64,000 nucleotides of DNA from NCBI RefSeq assembly GCF_910592395.1, contig NC_088313.1, forward strand, positions 2,978,501 to 3,042,500. The letters run 5' to 3'. The stretch is from Lineus longissimus (lineage: Eukaryota; Nemertea; Pilidiophora; Heteronemertea; Lineidae). This document shows, piece after piece, positions 58,319 to 64,000 of the stretch (position 1 is the first letter of the stretch; each line of letters opens with the position of its first letter). A program made the position numbers and the translations under genes. The notes beneath the pieces were generated by a model. That model had not been told where the DNA came from and made no database searches. It saw nothing but the letters and a program-made list of their open reading frames with translations.

Positions 58319-59157
58319 CAGAAGTATTAAGGTAGCAGGAAGGATAGGGCGTTTGTGGTTTCTGAGTCTGAGGGGGTTGGTGTCTGTTGACTGTGCTTTA
58401 AGAGAGACTAGGCATGGCGCTAGTCTCTCTTAAAGCACAGTCAACAGGCACATTTGGTCTCATTCTCAGTATTTGGGTAAGTACAGAATCAAGCCAGCTC
58501 AGAGAGCAATGATTGAACGATGCTGTGGACAAGTCCAAGAATACTGCATCAGTCACGACCAACTTCTCATCAGAAATCGTCACCACGAGCATATTCAATG
58601 TTCAGTTCCAACCTGTACCAGTCCAATGCACGCCTGTCATCCTGTCATGGTCAGCAGTAGTCAGCTTAGCGCGATATGGAACATTCTTCCGAAACTCAAC
58701 CGAGGGAAGTCTGCTCATTAGCATATCTCGCGCACTGCTCCTTCTGGTCAAACATCGTAGTGAAATCGTAATGGAAAACGCCTGGCTTTGCGCCAGACTA
58801 ATAAGTGAAGAACTAATAGGTAAAGAACTTCTACTTGCGCGAGACTGCTGTGATGAAATTATCATTGCAGAGACTCCGGTGACGTACACATATATTTTTT
58901 ACAATCAAAAATGCCCTCAAAAGACGACATGGAATGATGATTTTATTGATATTTCCTACTATATACCTTCCAATTATCACTTTATACAAATAGATCGGCG
59001 TTAGGTCGCATGCTTTTCTTTCCTGGTGACACTATAAAGCAAAATAGTTGCAACCCCGTAAATGCGCTATAAGTCCAATAATAAGTGACGGTGACCCGTT
59101 ATAAATGTTTCGCTAGCTTCGATTTTTTGCCGCTACGCTGCGCTTTGGGCCCTTGCG
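58319..59157. mobile_element. Compact element, U7 copy (839 bp)
   Basis: Same site as in U1, with TC at 58317-58318 and 59158-59159. Hairpin at about 58386-58447. Confidence 0.8.
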
Positions 59158-59159
59158 TC

Positions 59160-61170
59160 AAGTATCCGCATGGAAAATACGTATGGCGCCTACGGGTAAG
59201 TGACACGTAAGTAGAACATAAAATTGAGCTTTAGCATCGATTTCATCCGTGTGCAATTTGTAAACAGCTGAAGAGATACCAGGCAATGCAAAACCCCTAA
59301 TTTCTCCAAAAAAACACATCAACGTGATCTACAATATTTCTCAAATCATGATATCATAGAGATAGAAGATGGAAGAGTCTTAATTTAGCTGCAAATGCAA
59401 ATAAAATTGTTTAATATCATACGTACTGCTTCCCGCATGGAATATAGTTCTTGCGTTTTTCCGTACACTTACTTTCCGGTAGCACTTGTCGTGTAAACTA
59501 CACAAACTAATGACGTCGTTCAGAAGGCGTCACTGCGGATACATTCGCAAGAATGACACCAGGATTATGCTGTATGTATCCCTGCACTCCTTTCTGTTAC
59601 AGGATCACGTTTAAGAATATTTCAGCTTCTTCACAGTTTTCGCAGCTGCCCATTTTGGTCTGCGCCTGGTGGGCAAACATTCTTTATCAACTATTTGAAA
59701 ACTATATATTGAGAAAAGATCACACAAATATCAAAATGTGAGATAATTTTGAGGAGATTTACTTTGGCCAATTCACTCTGCCACTCGCTCGACCTCGTCA
59801 TAATCGTCACGTGGTGACGACGAGGATTGATTTTTCAATATGGCGACCTGGAATGGTATTCGAGGGACTACGTCCGTTCCCTAGCCTCGTTGTCCCAAGT
59901 AGCCCAACTGATATTAGTTGAAAATTATACCGCAGATCTGGAGAATAAAGACGTTCCTGAGAATTGTCGAGCTAGTTACTTCGGAAGATCTGGTGAAAAC
60001 GGATTGTTCTATTGAACGTTGTTGGTATAGTCGAAAGGATGATTTCATGACGAGGATCATCGTAATAATGCGAACTGTTGGTGTGATACTGACTAGTCGG
60101 ATACTGCTGTTATCAATCCCTTATCCTAGGTCGATTTGCTGGCTGCAACGCGAGTTGATCAATAGATGATAGTGATCAATATATAGATGGATGCCGTTTG
60201 GAAAGAACGATAATTGCTTCTAAAAAGACCATACAGTTAATCAATTATCGGTAAAACTATCTATTGAATTCTAAATTTCTATTTCACTTCAGGTGATCAG
60301 GCGGCTCCAGATTCAGACCGAGTTGTTTCTCGCCACAGCTGGGACAAAGACACTCTAATATTCTTTGTAGTCCTCTTGATCGATGAGCAAAGAAAAAATA
60401 CACTTCACCCATACCACTGAAATGTAAAACGACATTAATACATGTACAATGTAGTTGTAGAGATATGAAAAGGTATATTTTCACAAATCAACCGCTCAAT
60501 GAAGCAACTGAGTTGGTCATTACCCACCAGCACAGTAGCCAGAATGCAGTATGGCGGTATATGATAATGAAGAACCTATGTAACATTATGGTTATGAAGA
60601 TACAACCCACAGGGATGTTTCATTAAACATAATTATAATAAAAATGTCGCACAAGAGAAAGACCGTTCTCACTCAACCTAGTTTACCCAGGGGTCATTGC
60701 GCGCTCCTGAATGCTAATCAAGTAGACCCCGGATGTAGAGGTTGCAGCTTGGGTGCCTCGTTGGCCTGTGGCTGCTGACGTAATAAATATCATGTGACCC
60801 GGAACCATCGCACTGACCAATCATGGTTGTTATGCTGAAATGGACATCATTTTGGTACCAGGCCATAATTACCAAATTTCCGACGACTGCTTTTTTATGG
60901 CGGATTGTGGTCAAACTCTAATCATTTGTTCTAACTGAATTCTTTGCCTGCTTCAAATAAAGCAGCATTGAACCATGTTGGTACAGAGGACCTGGTCATA
61001 TCAACACCACTGCTGAGGAAATATCTGAATTCGTTTTGGTCATTATTTGGAAGGAATACGGAACAATTCAGTAAAGGGTTATTTCTATTCTCCGTGCAAA
61101 AATGACGTGTAATTTCTTTTATATCAAACAACCACCTAAACATGAAACCATGGGCACATTCAGGTATACA
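59160..61170. other. U7 conserved spacer
   Basis: As in U1 and U5. No gene recognised. Confidence 0.6.
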
Positions 61171-62160
61171 ATTCAATTCAATTCAAATAAGACTTATATA
61201 GCGCAATTATTCAATAACGTATGATTGCTCGGCTACACTTTGAAAACAAAGTCACCATAATCTCGACTTCAGCACCTTTTTGAAGGTGCTCACAGTTGGA
61301 GCATTTCGCACATTCATGTCTAGTCTGTTCCAGAGTTGTGTAGCATACACCACAAAACTTCTGCCACCATATGATGCCAGGCGGTACCTGGGTACTTGGA
61401 GCAAACCTAGGTTCTGGGACCTCAGGGATCGGCTGGGTTCATACAGTGGCACAATATCTGATAGATAGCATGGGGCAAGGTCAGCTTTGCACTTAAACAA
61501 AAGGAGTGACACCTTGAAGTCAATTCTTTGAGGAATAGGAAGCCAGTGTAGCCTCCTGAGCACGGGTGTAATGTGCTGGTCACGACGAGTTCGAGTTATT
61601 ATCCTGGCTGCATGATTTTGTGTAAGTTGGAGTTTGTGCATTAGGTTCTTGGTAATGCCGGCAAGGAGGCTGTTGCAATATTCCAGTCTTGTTAACACAA
61701 GGGATTGGATAAGGAGTTTAGCTGCATTTCGGTAAGACAATTGCGTATCCGGCCAATGTTCCGAAGATGGTACGTTGCAGATTTTACAACACTATTCACT
61801 TGATTTTCCATTGACATTGTTTGATCGAAAAGAACTCCCAGGTTTTTCACTGGTCCTGTTGTCACTTGGACGTCAATCCCCGCTACTGAGAGGGACTCTA
61901 TATTGAGACGGTTCAAAGCTTGCTGAGAGCCAAACAACTTGAGTTCAGTTTTCGTTGGGTTCCCCTTGAGCATGTTCTTGGCTAACCAGTCCTGAATCTT
62001 GAGCAGGCAGTCCTCTAACTGAACAACTTTCTGCTGTGCTTGCCTACTGACAATGCAACATAGACTTGAGTGTCGTCAGCGAAGCCATGACGTGGGGTAG
62101 AGAAACTGTCAATCAGGTCGCCAAGTGGTAGGATATAGATAAGGAAAAGAATAGGCCCAA
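61171..62160 (-). mobile_element. CR1-like LINE, U7
   Basis: Same insertion as U2 and U5. The RT C-terminal frame is split by a one-base loss near 61726, giving frames 61252-61740 and 61692-61973. FADDTQVYVALS is upstream. Confidence 0.88.
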
Positions 62161-63097
62161 GCATAAGCAAGGTACAACACCTTAACCTCACTGGTAACAC
62201 CCTGGGGGACTTCACTGGTAAAGAAGACTTCAAGGATCTGCCAGAGCTAAAGGAACTCCGGTCGAATCATTTTTAGATTTTGTTGTATGGCCCCACAGGT
62301 CCCCGAAGAGAATTGTTTTCCAAAGATGGACCCGTTTTCTTTCTGCACTGATCTCATCCGCATAGGCACCTTGCGGATCTTTCTGTGGATACTTGGGACC
62401 ATTGCTGTGGGCGTGAATATCCTCGTACTCCTCCTGAGGATATTGACAAAGGAACCAACGACGGCGAACACCAAGATCATCACAAGCCTCGCCGTGTCCG
62501 ACCTCCTCATGGGCGTGTACTTGTACATCATCGCGGCAGCGGACACCACATTCAGGGGGTACTACATCGAGGTTGACTGGAACTGGTGGGAGGTCATCGG
62601 ATGTAAGATTGCAGGAGTCCTCTCCGTCTTATCAAGCGAGGTGTCCGTCTTCACTTTGACTATCATGTCAGTGGATCGTTTCCTGGTTGTGGTGTTCCCG
62701 TTCAGTAAGCAAAAGATCAACTTCAAGAAGGCGAAGATATTGGTGGCATCAATATGGATCTTTGGGGTCATTTTAGCCGGTGCAACGTTCTGTGTTGACT
62801 ACTTGCGACATTCGTACTATTCAAGATTTGGCGTCTGTCTCTCGCTCCACCTGACATCAGAATCCGCCCCAGGCTGGGAGTACTCGGTCGCCATCTTTTT
62901 AGGACTCAACCTCGTTGAATTCATGATCATCGCTGTACTATACACTTGGATGTACGTCATCATCAAACGCTCTGCAGATATGATAAAACACAAGACCAGT
63001 GGGAAGAAGGGAGAAAACAAGGAACTAGTCGTTGCCCGCAAGATGGCGCTGATCATCCTGACTGACTTTGCTTGCTGGATGCCCATCATAATTCTAG
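62161..63097 (+). CDS. U7 receptor exon: LRR end, hinge, intact TM1-TM6
   Basis: Only copy with TM1-TM6 fully open (Met 62287 onward). Residues counted from that Met: hinge Cys 10 and 20; TM1 about 30-52 with Asn44; TM2 64-84 with LAVSDLLMG (Asp72); Cys106 at the top of TM3, pairing with Cys184 in ECL2; DRF at 130-132 instead of DRY; Trp157 in TM4; GWEYSVAIF entering TM5; CWMP 263-266 in TM6. Donor GTGAGT. This is the LGR type C/GRL101-like pattern, expected to signal through G proteins at the plasma membrane. The LRR before it ends in the five-T TAG (62274-62276), and the LINE cuts the ectodomain, so a full receptor cannot be made. A short 7TM-only product from Met62287 is possible. Confidence 0.75.
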
Positions 63098-63543
63098 GTG
63101 AGTAAATATTGGCACATTCGTGTTGAACAGGTTTCAAGCAGAACAACTACACGTCCACTGGTGTTTGACACTACCGACTCAAACACCAAATATGTTAATG
63201 ATAGTGCTCATGTCGAACAAACAGTACCGTTTGAGGAGTAAACCAAATCATTGGAGCATATTTCACGATTAATTGGACACCATCGCCACGACTTGGATGC
63301 CTCTGTACAAACCCTTTCTGGAATCCATGCATGTAGGTGCTGACCTCAAACAGGGGCTACCCTGGGGCCCTTTCGGTCGTATAACATTTGTGACAACATG
63401 GTAAGATACGAAATCGACTCAAGCTTGTGAGTGTAAACTAGATTGTAGTTTAGAGTATCGTAAAAATTATATGTGGCTGATCAGTTCGTAATGCCAAGTT
63501 GAGGAAGGAATCATGATAATTCAGTTTTGCGTTTCGCTTTCAG

Positions 63544-63673
63544 GTTTGGCTGCGATCTCCGGGAAAGTCACGATCCCTGGTGATGTCTACGCCTGGATTG
63601 CAGTATTTGTGCTGCCGATCAACAGCGCTATGAACCCAATACTCTACACACTGTCGTCTCTCGATCTCATCAA
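63544..63673 (+). CDS. U7 receptor exon: TM7
   Basis: Open, NPILY intact, phase-compatible with the previous exon, donor GTAGGT. Completes an unbroken TM1-TM7 coding sequence within this unit. Confidence 0.85.
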
Positions 63674-64000
63674 GTAGGTGACTTGATATTTCCTTTGAAT
63701 GACTCTTACCTTGAATTATGGGTGCTCTAGATGAGCTATGGACGGATTTCATTATGATTTACGGAATAAATCAAGAATTTAAAACCGTGCTTGTGATGTT
63801 TAAGGTTACTGTTTCCTGGCTATTCCTGTTGGTTGCTATAACCTCTGTTAGAACCAAAAAGCGACTATCAGTGCCATTGTGTAAGACGTTAAGGGCTTCC
63901 TCATCCACAGTAGACAACTACAATAAACATACTCGTCATTTCATATTTGCTCCTCAAAAGATTGAGACTCGTATATACGACTCTTAATCTTCGACCAGCC

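Larger units (their letters stand above)
56491..64000. repeat. Tandem unit U7 (right end cut by window)
   Basis: Both the compact element and the LINE are present. Stretches without a recognised gene: 56722-57507 (poly-C worn to a few bases), 57916-58318, 59160-61170, 63098-63543 and 63674-64000, the last being intron before the linker exon. Confidence 0.9.

Overview
The window is eukaryotic nuclear DNA, most likely from a marine invertebrate animal. Coding segments are short and bounded by GT/AG splice sites. There is a 5'-truncated CR1-like LINE, and the recognisable receptor belongs to the relaxin-receptor/GRL101-like group of leucine-rich-repeat GPCRs (LGRs). Amphioxus, an echinoderm or a lophotrochozoan would all fit; the sequence alone does not decide. 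No tRNA, rRNA, CRISPR or bacterial operon structure was seen.

The whole window is one tandem array of seven related units, called U1 to U7 here: U1 1-13885, U2 13886-22499, U3 22500-28798, U4 28799-36672, U5 36673-46883, U6 46884-56490, U7 56491-end. A full unit is about 8.6 to 13.9 kb, depending on transposon insertions. U3 and U4 are fused by a deletion. Each complete unit has two genes facing each other. On the plus strand lie the 3' exons of an LGR receptor: the last leucine-rich repeats and hinge, TM1-6, TM7, a short linker exon, then exons that read like the C-lobe of a protein kinase that has lost its catalytic residues. On the minus strand lies a gene for a probably secreted protein: a hydrophobic N-terminus, a beta-sandwich-like domain split over two exons, and a possible PAN/Apple-like exon. 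The two genes converge near a 29-bp minisatellite, with a poly(A) signal on each strand.

The receptor copies are mostly dead. U1-U6 each carry stops or frameshifts in the 7TM exons. Only U7 keeps an open TM1-TM7, and it carries a LINE and a stop in its ectodomain. The minus-strand exons, by contrast, are mostly open, with amino-acid differences clustered in a few stretches. This suggests the secreted protein is the part being maintained and the receptor is decaying alongside it.

Three kinds of mobile DNA mark the array: a LINE at one site in U1, U2, U5 and U7; a compact ~0.75-0.84 kb element with a 2-bp target duplication at one site in U1, U5, U6 and U7; and longer versions of that element at two other sites, in U1 inside the LINE and in U4. 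The presence and absence of the LINE and the compact element occur in all four combinations, so units have exchanged segments.

The most interesting object is the predicted fusion of an LGR-type 7TM receptor to a pseudokinase-like tail, with two in-phase donors 60 bases apart that would include or skip the DFG segment.
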